Positions 28,206-37,264 of a DNA stretch of 64,000 nucleotides are shown piece by piece. Within the stretch, counting starts at the first letter, position 1; the number at the start of each line of letters is the position of its first letter. The stretch spans positions 2,837,871 to 2,901,870 of the forward strand of contig NZ_KZ454943.1 of NCBI RefSeq assembly GCF_002797395.1, in the 5' to 3' direction. The translations under genes were made by a program, and so were the position numbers. Below the pieces are notes generated by a model. That model had not been told where the DNA came from, did no database searches, and worked only from the letters and a program-made list of their open reading frames with translations. This stretch comes from Bacillus solitudinis (GTDB lineage: Bacteria > Bacillota > Bacilli > Bacillales > Bacillaceae_D).

Positions 28206-28234
28206 TTGCAACTTTTAAATACATATGCTATTAT
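28206..28234 (+). promoter_or_regulatory. Promoter of the 6S RNA gene
   Basis: TTGCAA (28206-28211) and TATTAT (28229-28234), spacer 17 bp, place the transcription start at about 28241, at the base of the predicted RNA. Confidence 0.75.
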
Positions 28235-28240
28235 ATAAAC

Positions 28241-28440
28241 AGTAAACAAGATTCCTGAGATGTACGTTACACACTGTACGTTTTGAGCCAACATTTTTTG
28301 ATAGGGAATTTACGTTGTTTGTTAGATTACAAGCCTTCATTGCGTAGAGGACGTAAGAAAATAAACACGAAGTACCCACCTGTGAAAGCAGGTTCAAAAC
28401 AAAAGGATACACGGCATATTCGGGATTCTTGTTCCACAAT
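28241..28440 (+). ncRNA. 6S RNA (6S-1 type), regulator of RNA polymerase
   Basis: The ends of this stretch pair (CAAGATTCCTGAGATGT with ACATATTCGGGATTCTTG-like sequence) to close a long, interrupted rod of about 190-200 nt, the shape of 6S RNA. The 5' part resembles B. subtilis 6S-1 as I remember it (CCTGA-GATGT, TTTTGAGCCAACA, GATAGGGAA). The location fits too: in B. subtilis 6S-1 lies between aspS and the tcdA orthologue yrvM; here it lies between the same genes with hom, one small gene and gnd inserted. 6S RNA mimics an open promoter and sequesters housekeeping RNA polymerase in stationary phase. Exact ends are estimated. Confidence 0.8.
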
Positions 28441-28463
28441 TTCCATTATGTATATTTCACTTC

Positions 28464-28497
28464 AAAACAAGTTAACCTATAGTTAGCTTGTTTTTTG
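28464..28497 (+). terminator. Terminator downstream of the 6S RNA
   Basis: AACAAG-TTAAC / GTTA-GCTTGTT stem-loop ends in T6. Confidence 0.75.
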
Positions 28498-28600
28498 GGG
28501 TTTTCGTGATGAATGCACATTCAAAAGGAGATATTTCGATAGAAAATGACGTTAAATATTAAAAAAAGTCAGAAAGGGCTACATATAAAGCGTCATTTAA

Positions 28601-28609
28601 TGGTATAAT
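28601..28609 (+). promoter_or_regulatory. Extended -10 promoter of gnd
   Basis: TGG-TATAAT about 38 bases before the gnd ATG. No recognisable -35 hexamer is seen at the usual distance. Confidence 0.6.
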
Positions 28610-28646
28610 GATTCCCGTTATTATAGTTTAGAAAGGTGGAGGTTAT

Positions 28647-30050
28647 ATGCCGCAACAAATTGGTGTTATTGGTCTAGCAGTCATGGGTAAAAACCTAGCT
28701 CTTAATATTGAAAGCAGGGGTTATAGTGTTTCTGTTTTTAACCGTTCTGCTCAAAAAACGGAAGAATTCTTATCGGAAGCAGTAGGAAAGAATGTCATGG
28801 GTACATATTCAATTGAAGAATTTGTTCAATCTTTAGAAAAGCCTCGTCGCATCATGATTATGGTTAAAGCAGGTGGTCCAACAGACGCAACAATTAGTCA
28901 GTTGAAACCATTCCTTGATCAAGGTGATGTTATTATTGATGGAGGTAACGCTTATTTCGAGGATACGATTCGTCGTAATAAAGAACTTGAAGCAGATGGT
29001 ATTCGTTTTGTTGGTACAGGTGTTTCAGGCGGAGAAGAAGGCGCACTAAAAGGACCTTCAATTATGCCTGGTGGCCAAAAGGATGCGTATGAATTAGTTA
29101 AGCCGATATTTACTGATATTTCTGCAAAAGTAGACGGAGACGCTTGTTCAACATATATCGGTCCAGACGGTGCAGGTCATTATGTGAAGATGGTTCATAA
29201 CGGCATTGAGTATGGAGATATGCAATTAATTACAGAAGCATACTACTTAATGAAACAAGTTCTTGGACTTGATGCACAAGACCTACATGAGACATTTGCT
29301 GACTGGAATAAAGGTGAGCTTGATTCTTATTTAATCGAGATTACTGCAGATATCTTTACTAAAGTTGACGAAGAGACTGGAAAGCCGCTTGTTGATTTAA
29401 TTTTAGATACAGCTGGTCAAAAGGGTACAGGAAAGTGGACAAGTAAAAGTTCACTTGATTTAGGTGTACCACTCTCAATTATTACAGAGTCTGTTTTCCA
29501 ACGTTTCCTTTCAGCGATGAAGGAAGAGCGTGTGAAGGCAAGTAAAATTCTTAAAGGGCCTAAAGTTAAGCCTTTCGATGGCGACAAAGCAGAATTTATT
29601 GAAAAAATTCGTAAAGCTCTTTATGCAAGTAAAATTTGTTCTTATGCGCAAGGCTTTGCTCAAATGAGAGCAGCTTCCGATGAGTATGACTGGAATCTAA
29701 ATTACGGTGAAATCGCTATGATTTTCCGTGGGGGATGTATCATTCGTGCACGCTTCCTTCAAAATATTAAGGATGCGTATGATAAAGATCCAGGTCTAAC
29801 AAATCTTTTATTAGATTCATACTTCCAAAAGAGCGTTGAAGAATATCAAGATGCGTGGCGTGATGTGGTTGCTGAAGCTGTTAAGCGTGGAATTCCTGTA
29901 CCAGGATTTGCAAGTGGTCTGGCTTATTTTGATAGCTACCGTGCAGAAACATTGCCTGCAAACCTTTTACAAGCTCAAAGAGATTATTTCGGAGCGCATA
30001 CGTATCAAAGAGTTGATAAAGAAGGCGTCTTCCATACAAACTGGTTCTAG
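28647..30050 (+). CDS. gndA: 6-phosphogluconate dehydrogenase, decarboxylating
   Basis: This enzyme of the oxidative pentose phosphate pathway converts 6-phosphogluconate to ribulose 5-phosphate with NADP reduction and CO2 release. The 467-residue long-form protein has the N-terminal Rossmann motif [14 protein letters not shown] followed by FNRS (NADP-type pocket). It also has [21 protein letters not shown] (substrate loop) and the catalytic segment [19 protein letters not shown] with Lys and Asn/Glu residues. The C-terminal [10 protein letters not shown] and a tail like other dimeric 6PGDHs follow. Ribosome site AAAGGTGGAGG precedes the ATG. It stands alone between the 6S RNA and tcdA with its own terminator. 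Confidence 0.96.
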   Translation: MPQQIGVIGLAVMGKNLALNIESRGYSVSVFNRSAQKTEEFLSEAVGKNVMGTYSIEEFVQSLEKPRRIMIMVKAGGPTDATISQLKPFLDQGDVIIDGGNAYFEDTIRRNKELEADGIRFVGTGVSGGEEGALKGPSIMPGGQKDAYELVKPIFTDISAKVDGDACSTYIGPDGAGHYVKMVHNGIEYGDMQLITEAYYLMKQVLGLDAQDLHETFADWNKGELDSYLIEITADIFTKVDEETGKPLVDLILDTAGQKGTGKWTSKSSLDLGVPLSIITESVFQRFLSAMKEERVKASKILKGPKVKPFDGDKAEFIEKIRKALYASKICSYAQGFAQMRAASDEYDWNLNYGEIAMIFRGGCIIRARFLQNIKDAYDKDPGLTNLLLDSYFQKSVEEYQDAWRDVVAEAVKRGIPVPGFASGLAYFDSYRAETLPANLLQAQRDYFGAHTYQRVDKEGVFHTNWF

Positions 30051-30060
30051 TATCTAATAC

Positions 30061-30107
30061 AGTCCGTTCAAAAAGGGAGCGTTTCTACCCTTTAGAACGG
30101 ACTTTTA
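30061..30107 (+). terminator. Terminator after gnd
   Basis: Outer stem AGTCCGTTC / GAACGGACT encloses an inner AAAGGG / CCCTTT stem and is followed by TTTTATT. Confidence 0.9.
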
Positions 30108-30203
30108 TTATGGATACGTCTACTCCTTTCGTGTGATTTCGACTTTTCGTTGTTGCTATGATATAGTCAAAAAATCAATAAAATTGAAGGAGGAATAAAT
30201 CAA

Positions 30204-30965
30204 ATGTTGCACCAATTTTCACGAAATGAATTAGCAATAGGCCGTGAAGGTCTTAATTTGCTGAAAAATAGTACGGTTGCCGTACTTGGCATTGGAGGGG
30301 TTGGTTCGTTCTCTGCGGAAGCCCTTGCTCGTTCCGGGGTAGGCAGACTTGTATTAGTTGATAAAGACGATGTTGACATAACGAATGTTAATCGACAAAT
30401 TCATGCCTTGCTTTCAACAGTGGGGCGTCAAAAAGTTGAGTTGATGAAAGAGCGAATTGCTGACATTAACCCGGAGTGTGAAGTCATTGCCTTGAAAATG
30501 TTTTACACTGATGAGACATATGAACAATTTTTTAGCTATAATTTAGATTATGTCATTGATGCAAGTGATACGATTTCATATAAAATTCATTTAATGAAGC
30601 AGTGTTTGGAACGTAAAATGCCGATTATTTCAAGTATGGGTGCGGCCAATAAAATGGACCCAACTCGCTTGAAGATTGCCGATATTTCAAAGACAAGCTA
30701 TGACCCAATGGCGAAAGTTATTCGCACTCGCTTAAGAAAAGAAGGAATTCACAAAGGAATTGAGGTTGTCTTCTCAGAAGAGCAACCAATTCAAATCCGT
30801 GAAGATATCCGCAGGGACATTGTTCCAGAAGCAGCAGAAGAGGGTAAAATTCGAAAGGCAAAAATGCCACCTTCATCTAATGCGTTTGTCCCGTCTGTAG
30901 CGGGTTTGATTATGGCTGGCCACGTTATTACAAACTTGTTAAAAAATATAGAGATCTCTCGATAA
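30204..30965 (+). CDS. tcdA: tRNA threonylcarbamoyladenosine dehydratase (ThiF/E1-like)
   Basis: TcdA uses ATP to cyclise t6A-37 of ANN-decoding tRNAs to ct6A. The 253-residue protein has the E1-like nucleotide motif AVLGIGGVGSFSAEALARSGVG (about residues 27-48, longer stretch given in parts), LVDKDDVDITNVNRQ and DASDTISYKIHLMKQC, then a C-terminal PSVAGLIMAGHVI segment. Length is right for the TcdA/YrvM type and it lacks ThiF-partner genes. Ribosome site AAGGAGGAA. In B. subtilis it lies between 6S RNA and rarA; here five genes are inserted before rarA. Confidence 0.9.
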   Translation: MLHQFSRNELAIGREGLNLLKNSTVAVLGIGGVGSFSAEALARSGVGRLVLVDKDDVDITNVNRQIHALLSTVGRQKVELMKERIADINPECEVIALKMFYTDETYEQFFSYNLDYVIDASDTISYKIHLMKQCLERKMPIISSMGAANKMDPTRLKIADISKTSYDPMAKVIRTRLRKEGIHKGIEVVFSEEQPIQIREDIRRDIVPEAAEEGKIRKAKMPPSSNAFVPSVAGLIMAGHVITNLLKNIEISR

Positions 30966-30992
30966 AAGCATCAGATTTTGATGCTTTTTTCT
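30964..30992 (+). terminator. Terminator after tcdA
   Basis: AAAAGCATCA / TGATGCTTTT with a short loop and T run, overlapping the stop codon. Confidence 0.9.
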
Positions 30993-31060
30993 TTTTATAT
31001 AGATAAATTGCCCTAAATCTACTATACTTAACTTACATGAAGGCATTAGTATGAATATAG

Positions 31061-31071
31061 TGATCTGATGA
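31061..31071 (+). promoter_or_regulatory. Possible LutR-type operator before lutA
   Basis: TGATC-T-GATGA differs at one position from the LutR site as I recall it (TCATC-N-GATGA). It lies 26 bases before the lutA ATG, where a repressor could act. No lutR gene is in the window. Confidence 0.4.
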
Positions 31072-31096
31072 CCTTACCACTCGAGGAGGAAACGAT

Positions 31097-31813
31097 ATGA
31101 ATGTTTCATTATTTATCACGTGTCTTGCGGATGTCTTTTATCCAGGTGTCGGGAAAGATGTAGTCGAAGTTTTAGAACGTGAAGGATGTAAAGTTGACTT
31201 TCCGGCACAACAAACCTGCTGTGGCCAGCCAGCCTATAATAGTGGTTACCATCGTGAGTCTAGAGATGTAGCTAAAAGTATGATTCGAGCATTCGAAGAA
31301 TCAAAATACGTGGTAGCGCCATCAGGATCTTGTGCGGCGATGATTCGCGAGTACCCACATCTATTTGATGAAGATAAAGAATGGAAGGCAAAGGCGCAAG
31401 CTTTAGCTGAGAAGACATACGAGTTTACACAATTCCTCGTCGATGTCTTAAAGGTTGAAGATGTTGGAGCTAAATTACCTATTAAAGCAACGTACCATAC
31501 GTCTTGTCATATGACTCGTCTTCTTGGTGTTAAGGATGCACCGATGAAGCTTTTAAATAACGTAGAAGGTTTAGAATTTACGAGTTTACCAAATAAAGAA
31601 ATTTGCTGTGGTTTCGGTGGAACATTTTCAGTAAAAATGGTGCCGATTTCAGAGCAAATGGTTAATGAAAAAATTACACATATCGAAGAAACTAATTCAG
31701 ATGTACTTATTGGGGCTGACTGTGGGTGTTTAATGAATATCGGTGGACGGATTGACCGACAAGGAAAGCCAATTAAAGTAATGCATATCGCACAAGTATT
31801 AAATCAAAAATAA
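31097..31813 (+). CDS. lutA: L-lactate utilisation protein LutA (CCG-domain iron-sulfur subunit)
   Basis: LutABC oxidises L-lactate to pyruvate. LutA (238 residues) carries two cysteine-rich CCG domains: [12 protein letters not shown] near residue 36 and [13 protein letters not shown] near residue 168. HTSCHM at about residue 137 and CGCLMNIGG near the end complete the cluster ligands. This layout matches LutA/LldE and the GlpC/HdrB families. It begins the operon lutA-lutB-lutC, with AGGAGGAAACG before its ATG. Length equals the family norm. Confidence 0.94.
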   Translation: MNVSLFITCLADVFYPGVGKDVVEVLEREGCKVDFPAQQTCCGQPAYNSGYHRESRDVAKSMIRAFEESKYVVAPSGSCAAMIREYPHLFDEDKEWKAKAQALAEKTYEFTQFLVDVLKVEDVGAKLPIKATYHTSCHMTRLLGVKDAPMKLLNNVEGLEFTSLPNKEICCGFGGTFSVKMVPISEQMVNEKITHIEETNSDVLIGADCGCLMNIGGRIDRQGKPIKVMHIAQVLNQK

Positions 31814-31832
31814 GAAAGGAAGGTGAAAAAGT

Positions 31833-33260
31833 ATGGCCATGAAGATTGGGGAAATTGAATTTTTTGGACGTGTCGATAAAGGTATAAAAAATGATTTCAT
31901 GCGAAATGCAATGGTATCGGCGCAGGAACGTTTAAAAAATGGACGGGTACATGCAGCAGAAGAATTGGGCAATTGGGAAGATTGGCGTGATTTATCGGAA
32001 GAAATAAGACAGCATACACTGGAAAATCTTGATTTTTATTTGGAGCAATTAGCCGATAATGTAACCAAGAAAGGTGGACACATCTTTTTTGCGCAAACCG
32101 CTGAGGAAGCAAATGAGTATATAAAAAAGGTTGTAGCAGAAAAAGAGGCTAAGAAAATAATTAAATCAAAATCAATGGTTACCGAAGAGATTAGTATGAA
32201 TGAAGCACTTGAAGCAATGGGCTGTGAGGTTATTGAAACGGATTTAGGAGAATACATTCTTCAGATTGATGACCATGATCCGCCTTCGCATATTGTTGCT
32301 CCGGCGCTTCATAAAAACAAAGACCAAATCCGTGATACGTTTCAAGAGAAAAAAGGCTATAAGAACTCTTCAAAGCCAGAAGAATTAGCTCTTTTTGCTA
32401 GAGAACAGCTTCGTCAGGAGTTTTTAAGTGCAGATCTTGGGATAACAGGGTGTAACTTTGCTGTTGCGGAGTCTGGAAGTATTTCACTTGTAACGAATGA
32501 AGGAAATGCGCGTCTAGCAACATCGCTACCAAAAACGCAAATTACGGTTATGGGGATGGAGCGGATTGTTCCAACATGGGAAGAGCTTGATGTTTTAGTA
32601 AGTATGCTATGTCGTAGTGCTGTTGGCCAAAAGTTAACAAGCTATATCACGGGATTAACCGGTCCAAAAGAAGAGGAAGATATTGATGGCCCTGAGGAAT
32701 TTCATCTCGTAGTTGTAGATAACGGACGCTCAAATATATTAGGAACAGAATTCCAATCTGCTCTCCAATGTATTCGCTGTGCAGCCTGTATTAATGTTTG
32801 TCCGATTTATCGACACATTGGAGGCCATTCGTACGGATCAATCTATCCAGGTCCAATTGGAGCAGTTCTTTCACCACTATTGGGTGGCTATGATGATTAT
32901 AAAGAATTACCTTTTGCTTCAAGCTTATGTGCGGCTTGTACTGAAGCATGTCCAGTTAAAATTCCATTGCATGACCTGTTAGTGAAACATCGTCGCAATA
33001 TGGTTGAGGACCAAGGTAAAGGTTCTTTCGGTGAAAAGTTAGCGATGAAGGGCTTTGCTATGGCTGTCACGTCGCCCAAGATTTATAATGCTGGCTCAAA
33101 GTTTGCACCAACAATGATGGGACCATTAGTGAAAGACGGGAAAATTTCAAAAGGACCAGGGCCAGTGAAACCTTGGACAGACATTCGAGATTTTCCAGAA
33201 CCGAGTAAAGAATCATTCCGAAAGTGGTTCTCCAAGCGGGACAAAGGAGGTAAATCATGA
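31833..33260 (+). CDS. lutB: L-lactate utilisation iron-sulfur protein LutB
   Basis: This 475-residue protein is the electron-transfer subunit of the LutABC lactate oxidase. The N-terminal two thirds contain the LUD-type domain ([48 protein letters not shown], given in parts). The C-terminal third has two 4Fe-4S motifs, [14 protein letters not shown] (about residue 312) and [10 protein letters not shown] (about residue 368). Residue order and length match LutB/LldF. It follows lutA by 19 bp with AAAGGAAGGTG as ribosome site, and overlaps lutC by 4 bp (ATGA). Confidence 0.95.
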   Translation: MAMKIGEIEFFGRVDKGIKNDFMRNAMVSAQERLKNGRVHAAEELGNWEDWRDLSEEIRQHTLENLDFYLEQLADNVTKKGGHIFFAQTAEEANEYIKKVVAEKEAKKIIKSKSMVTEEISMNEALEAMGCEVIETDLGEYILQIDDHDPPSHIVAPALHKNKDQIRDTFQEKKGYKNSSKPEELALFAREQLRQEFLSADLGITGCNFAVAESGSISLVTNEGNARLATSLPKTQITVMGMERIVPTWEELDVLVSMLCRSAVGQKLTSYITGLTGPKEEEDIDGPEEFHLVVVDNGRSNILGTEFQSALQCIRCAACINVCPIYRHIGGHSYGSIYPGPIGAVLSPLLGGYDDYKELPFASSLCAACTEACPVKIPLHDLLVKHRRNMVEDQGKGSFGEKLAMKGFAMAVTSPKIYNAGSKFAPTMMGPLVKDGKISKGPGPVKPWTDIRDFPEPSKESFRKWFSKRDKGGKS

Positions 33261-33973
33261 CAGGGGTAACGCATAACAAAGACGCTTTCTTGAATAAAAT
33301 TGCTGAAAGTTTAGGACGTGAACGAAGAAGTACGGGAGTCACAAAGCCAGTATGGAAAAAGCAGCCTCAGTTTGATGTGTTTAAGGGTGAGAACCAAGAC
33401 GAATTAGTGAAACGTTTAGAGGAACAGTGCAAACGAATACACACACGTTTTGAAAAAGCTACAACAGAGACTCTTCCTCGTGTCTTGCAAGATGTAATTG
33501 ACTTATATGAAGGTGAGAAAATTATAAATTGGGAGGATCCGAGGTTCGAAGAGTTTGGCTTAACCCCACTTTTTCAAACGCTAGGTGATGCTGGGAAGTC
33601 GATTCATTTCTGGGATAAAGAAAAAGGGAAAGAGAACATCAGCATTGCGGAACAAGCTGATATAGGGATTACATTCTCAGATATGACACTTGCAGAGTCA
33701 GGAACGGTTGTGTTATTAAGTAAATCTGAAAAAGGACGTTCAGTGAGTCTCTTACCAACTAGTTATATCGCGATTATCCCCAAGAGTACAGTTGTTCCAA
33801 GAATGACTCAAGCAACTACCATGCTCCATAAACTTGCACAAGAGGAGGGTCAATTCCCTTCATGTGTTAATTTCATTTCCGGACCGAGTAATAGTGCTGA
33901 TATTGAAATGAAATTAGTTGTGGGGGTTCATGGACCGATTCGTGCTTGTTATATTATTGTTGAGGATAAGTAA
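33257..33973 (+). CDS. lutC: L-lactate utilisation protein LutC (LUD domain)
   Basis: This 238-residue third subunit of the lactate oxidation complex consists mainly of one LUD domain: [23 protein letters not shown], then [15 protein letters not shown] and [22 protein letters not shown] near the C-terminus (signatures given in parts). The ATG overlaps the lutB stop, with AAAGGAGG inside lutB. No lactate permease gene (lutP) or regulator is adjacent. The operon ends in a strong bidirectional terminator shared with the convergent RsfA-family gene. Confidence 0.94.
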   Translation: MTGVTHNKDAFLNKIAESLGRERRSTGVTKPVWKKQPQFDVFKGENQDELVKRLEEQCKRIHTRFEKATTETLPRVLQDVIDLYEGEKIINWEDPRFEEFGLTPLFQTLGDAGKSIHFWDKEKGKENISIAEQADIGITFSDMTLAESGTVVLLSKSEKGRSVSLLPTSYIAIIPKSTVVPRMTQATTMLHKLAQEEGQFPSCVNFISGPSNSADIEMKLVVGVHGPIRACYIIVEDK

Positions 33974-33984
33974 AAAGTATTATA

Positions 33985-34036
33985 GAAAGAAGGTCAGACT
34001 TTACTATTACTAGCGAAGTCTGACCTTCTTTTATTT
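33985..34036. terminator. Bidirectional terminator between lutC and the RsfA-family gene
   Basis: A perfect 15-bp stem AAGAAGGTCAGACTT / AAGTCTGACCTTCTT with A and T runs outside it. Confidence 0.93.
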
Positions 34037-34675
34037 TGCAATTTTTTCAAGATTTCCATTTTTGTCCATTTTGAAGGCGGCATTAGATAAAGGCTCTTCA
34101 TCTTCCAAAATCGCCATTCGTCTAGCCCGATTCATAATTTGAATAAGAGACTGGTAATCTTCTTCAATGATGCTATTGTCTTGCTTTATTTTTTGTAACT
34201 CGCTTTCTAGTTCACGATTTCTAGTCAACAGCTCCATGTTTTCCTTTAGAAGAGTTTCATTCTCTCTTTGGATACGTGTTTGTGACTGTCCGTCTTGAGA
34301 AAGGGACTGCAAATATTGAATCACATTATCAATTGATAGTTCAGACGCTGCTTCCATCTGTAGGCTTGGACGTTTTGGTTGTGCGATCATTGGTGTCGTC
34401 CATAGAGGTTTATTTGGCGTATAATAGCTAATAGAGGCAGCTCGCTTTCTTTCTTTTCTTTCCTTTTTTGCTTCAGCAATTTGTCTTGTATAACGTTGAC
34501 GCACGACGGCATTCCACCGAAAGCCACAAGCCGCAGATGTACGATTTAATTCGTCACCAACTTCATCAAAAGCTCTTAATTGTGTACTACCTTCGCAAAT
34601 ATGTTTTATTACCGTTTCTGCTAATAATACATCATCCTCATGAGACCATGCATCCTGTCTAATTTTCATTTTCAT
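34031..34675 (-). CDS. RsfA-family prespore transcription factor
   Basis: This 214-residue protein begins with a Myb/SANT-like DNA-binding domain (RQDAWSHEDDVLLAETVIKH, GSTQLRAFDEVGDELNRT, AACGFRWNAVVRQRY), the hallmark of the RsfA family. A basic stretch KKERKERKR follows, then a coiled coil (about residues 125-170, rich in Glu/Leu/Lys heptads). RsfA of B. subtilis is a sigma-F-dependent regulator that fine-tunes the prespore programme; this protein may be that orthologue or a paralogue such as YlbO/YwfN. The ribosome site GAGGAG precedes two possible ATGs six bases apart. It is flanked by lactate and SDR genes not normally at this locus. Confidence 0.82.
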   Translation of the reverse strand: MKMKIRQDAWSHEDDVLLAETVIKHICEGSTQLRAFDEVGDELNRTSAACGFRWNAVVRQRYTRQIAEAKKERKERKRAASISYYTPNKPLWTTPMIAQPKRPSLQMEAASELSIDNVIQYLQSLSQDGQSQTRIQRENETLLKENMELLTRNRELESELQKIKQDNSIIEEDYQSLIQIMNRARRMAILEDEEPLSNAAFKMDKNGNLEKIAK

Positions 34676-35069
34676 TCATCTCCTCATATTTTAAAAGTGT
34701 TGTGTTATAACTACTCTTTCCAAAATGAGGAGATTGCATACAAGTATGATAGAAATTTTTTGTTTTTTAAGCTAATTTAATTTAAAAAGCAAAATATGTT
34801 TTAATCTAGTTAATTCTAATATAGTTATAAACTCAAACCTGAAATTTGTAGATTAGCATTTAGAGTAAACATTCATACTTATAATTAATTTAGGGATAGA
34901 AATTTGAGTAACGAATGTTGAAAAGATATTAGTGACCTGGGCCTGCTGATGATATAATAAATTCAGGAAACTCCATGTGGATATTTAATTAATACATATA
35001 TCTCAAGGATCTCAATCTTAGGTGAAAGTAGCGTTATGAAGTAGAAACCACCTGAAGCGAGGGGATAAG
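34676..35069 (+). other. AT-rich non-coding interval before the SDR gene
   Basis: About 390 bp with lower GC than neighbouring genes and no usable frame. A TATAAT at 34953-34958 may be the -10 of the SDR gene but no good -35 lies 17 bp upstream. I see no other recognisable element. Confidence 0.6.
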
Positions 35070-35774
35070 ATGAATAAAACCATATTAATTACCGGAGCAA
35101 GCAGGGGGCTCGGTTTAGCATTTACAGAAAGGTATCTAAATGAAGGATACATCGTTTTTGCGGGAATACGAAAGATAAATGAGAATATTGAAAGATTAAA
35201 GCACAGTTATCAGGAAAGTTTGCTTCCAATAATCATGGATATTTCCGATGATCACTCTGTTATTCATGCAGCTGCTGAAATAAAAAATTATTCTGGTAAA
35301 TTAGACATTATTATTAATAATGCAGCTTCACGCTTTCCAGAAACAAATAATAATTTAGAAGATGTAAGTCTTGAGGTAGCAATCCAATCTTATAATATCA
35401 ATACACTGGGTCCGTTGAGAGTAGCGAAGAATTTTATCCCTTTTGTAGAAAAAGGCCAAAATAAAATGTTTGTAAATATTTCATCAGAAGCAGGCAGCAT
35501 AGAAACATGTAAGCGTGATAATGAATTTGATTATTGCATGTCGAAATCTGCATTAAATATGCAAAGTGTGATACTGCAAAACTATGTCAAACCTCAAGGA
35601 ATTAAAGTGCTAGCTATTCACCCAGGTTGGATGCACACGGATATGGGAGGTGAAAAGGCCCCTCTTGCTCCAAGCCAATCGGCTGAATCAATTAGCAAAC
35701 TTATTAAAACGTATCAAGGTGATGTCGACGGTCCTGTTTTTCTTGATTATCAGGGAAATGTCTTTCCATGGTAA
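35070..35774 (+). CDS. Short-chain dehydrogenase/reductase
   Basis: This 234-residue Rossmann protein of the classical SDR family has TGASRGLGLAF (cofactor Gly-rich motif), an NNAA motif near residue 90 and NISSEAG with the catalytic Ser. The catalytic Tyr and Lys are in Y-C-M-S-K. The segment after HPGWMHTDMGG is typical of C-factor/sniffer-like SDRs. Arg after the Gly motif suggests NADP preference. The substrate is unknown. Ribosome site GAGGGGATAAG. It stands alone between AT-rich sequence and a terminator, and interrupts the tcdA-rarA neighbourhood, so it looks like an accessory insertion. Confidence 0.85.
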   Translation: MNKTILITGASRGLGLAFTERYLNEGYIVFAGIRKINENIERLKHSYQESLLPIIMDISDDHSVIHAAAEIKNYSGKLDIIINNAASRFPETNNNLEDVSLEVAIQSYNINTLGPLRVAKNFIPFVEKGQNKMFVNISSEAGSIETCKRDNEFDYCMSKSALNMQSVILQNYVKPQGIKVLAIHPGWMHTDMGGEKAPLAPSQSAESISKLIKTYQGDVDGPVFLDYQGNVFPW

Positions 35775-35793
35775 CGTTAAAGATTTGTTTGAA

Positions 35794-35834
35794 AAAAGAA
35801 GAAGGTGTCTAAAAAATGCACCTCTTCTTTTTTT
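35794..35834. terminator. Terminator between the SDR gene and rarA
   Basis: AAAAGAAGAAGGTG / CACC-TCTTCTTTTTT stem-loop with T run. It lies between convergent genes and may act both ways. Confidence 0.8.
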
Positions 35835-35844
35835 AAAGAATTAG

Positions 35845-37116
35845 TTAATGTATTTCTTTTTGAAGTTTTTCATAGACTTCTGCTAATGCCTGTTCAAATT
35901 TCCCAGTGCGCTTAGGTTCGAAATAGTGTTTATCTTTTAAACTGTTCGGTAAATATTGCTGCTTTATCCAACCGTGCTCATAATCATGCGGATATTTATA
36001 TGAAAGACCACGGCCAAGTTGTTTTGCTCCTTGATAATGAGCATCTTTTAAATGCTGTGGTACTTCCCCAATTTTTCCACTTCGAATATCAGTTAAAGCT
36101 GCATCAATTGCTTTATAGGCAGAGTTTGATTTAGGCGACAAGCAGAGTTCTACAACGACATTCGAAAGCGGAATGCGTGCTTCTGGAAATCCAAGGCGCT
36201 CGGAGGCTTCAATAGCTGCTAGGGTTCTAGCACCTGCCTGAGGGCTTGCTAGTCCTATATCTTCATAGGCTATTACAAGAAGTCTGCGGTTAATACTAAC
36301 TAAATCTCCGGCTTCAATTAACCTGGCAAGATAGTGAAGAGCCGCATCGACGTCACTGCCTCGAATTGATTTTTGAAATGCGGAGAGAACATCGTAGTGA
36401 GCATCCCCGTCTTTATCATGCTGAAAGCTCTTCTTTTGTATACAGGACTCTGCGGATGCTAGTGTAATTGTTTTAACTCCATTAGTAGGAAAGGTTGAGA
36501 GAACGGCTAGTTCTAACCCATTTAATGCTGCTCTAACATCACCACCGCAGGCAAATGCAAGATGTTGAATAGCTTCATCGGAAATAGAAATGTTTTCGTT
36601 TCCGTACCCATGTTTCGTATCTAATAAAGCACGACGTAAGGCTTTTTCAATGTCGGTTTCATTCAATCGTTCTAATTCGAAAATTTGACTGCGACTTCGG
36701 ATTGCCGGATTAATAGAATGAAAAGGGTTTGCTGTTGTTGCTCCTATTAAGATTAAAAGTCCTTTTTCTAAATATGGCAGAAGAAAATCTTGTTTGCCTT
36801 TATCCAATCGATGGACTTCATCGAGAATTAAAATTAATTGTCCATACATTTTAGCTTCCTCAACCGCTATTTCCATATCCTTTTTATTATTGACGACTGC
36901 ATTTAGCATTTTAAATGGCGTATCCGTGCTTCCCGCAATTGCTCTGGCAATTGAAGTTTTCCCGATTCCAGGTGGGCCGTATAAAATCATCGAAGAAAGC
37001 TGCCGAACATCAATCATCCGGCGCAGAAGCTTTCCTTCACCAAGTAAATGCTCTTGACCGATAACGTCTTCAATTTGTGTAGGTCGCATTCGATATGCTA
37101 ATGGTTGCTTTCGCAT
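35845..37116 (-). CDS. rarA: Replication-associated recombination ATPase RarA
   Basis: RarA (MgsA, YrvN) is an AAA+ ATPase acting at stalled replication forks. The 423-residue protein begins PLAYRMRPTQIEDVIGQEHLL, with Walker A GPPGIGKTS (about residue 45), Walker B LILDEVHRLDKGK (about residue 98), sensor 1 GATTANPFHSIN and arginine-finger IRSRSQIF. The C-terminal tetramerisation domain shows KSIRGSDVDAALHYLARLIEAGD and ARIPLSNVVVELCLSPKSNSAY. The start at 37116 matches the family N-terminus and has GGAG upstream; the frame extends 21 codons further without need. Reverse strand, divergent from the YczE-type gene. Confidence 0.96.
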   Translation of the reverse strand: MRKQPLAYRMRPTQIEDVIGQEHLLGEGKLLRRMIDVRQLSSMILYGPPGIGKTSIARAIAGSTDTPFKMLNAVVNNKKDMEIAVEEAKMYGQLILILDEVHRLDKGKQDFLLPYLEKGLLILIGATTANPFHSINPAIRSRSQIFELERLNETDIEKALRRALLDTKHGYGNENISISDEAIQHLAFACGGDVRAALNGLELAVLSTFPTNGVKTITLASAESCIQKKSFQHDKDGDAHYDVLSAFQKSIRGSDVDAALHYLARLIEAGDLVSINRRLLVIAYEDIGLASPQAGARTLAAIEASERLGFPEARIPLSNVVVELCLSPKSNSAYKAIDAALTDIRSGKIGEVPQHLKDAHYQGAKQLGRGLSYKYPHDYEHGWIKQQYLPNSLKDKHYFEPKRTGKFEQALAEVYEKLQKEIH

Positions 37117-37264
37117 ACGCTCAACTCCATCTCGTAGTGTGTGTATGCTTAGTGTAATAGATTGAGGATTAAAAGCCAATGGTTCCCATTTTTTGTTTAA
37201 TTCATACCATTCGGGTAGAAATTCATGCTATAATAGCAAGGAATTATGAAAGGAATTTAAACAT

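Noticed and set aside
34676-35069. Border of a mobile element near the SDR gene
   Set aside because: No terminal inverted repeats, integrase, transposase or tRNA attachment site is seen; only AT-rich sequence.
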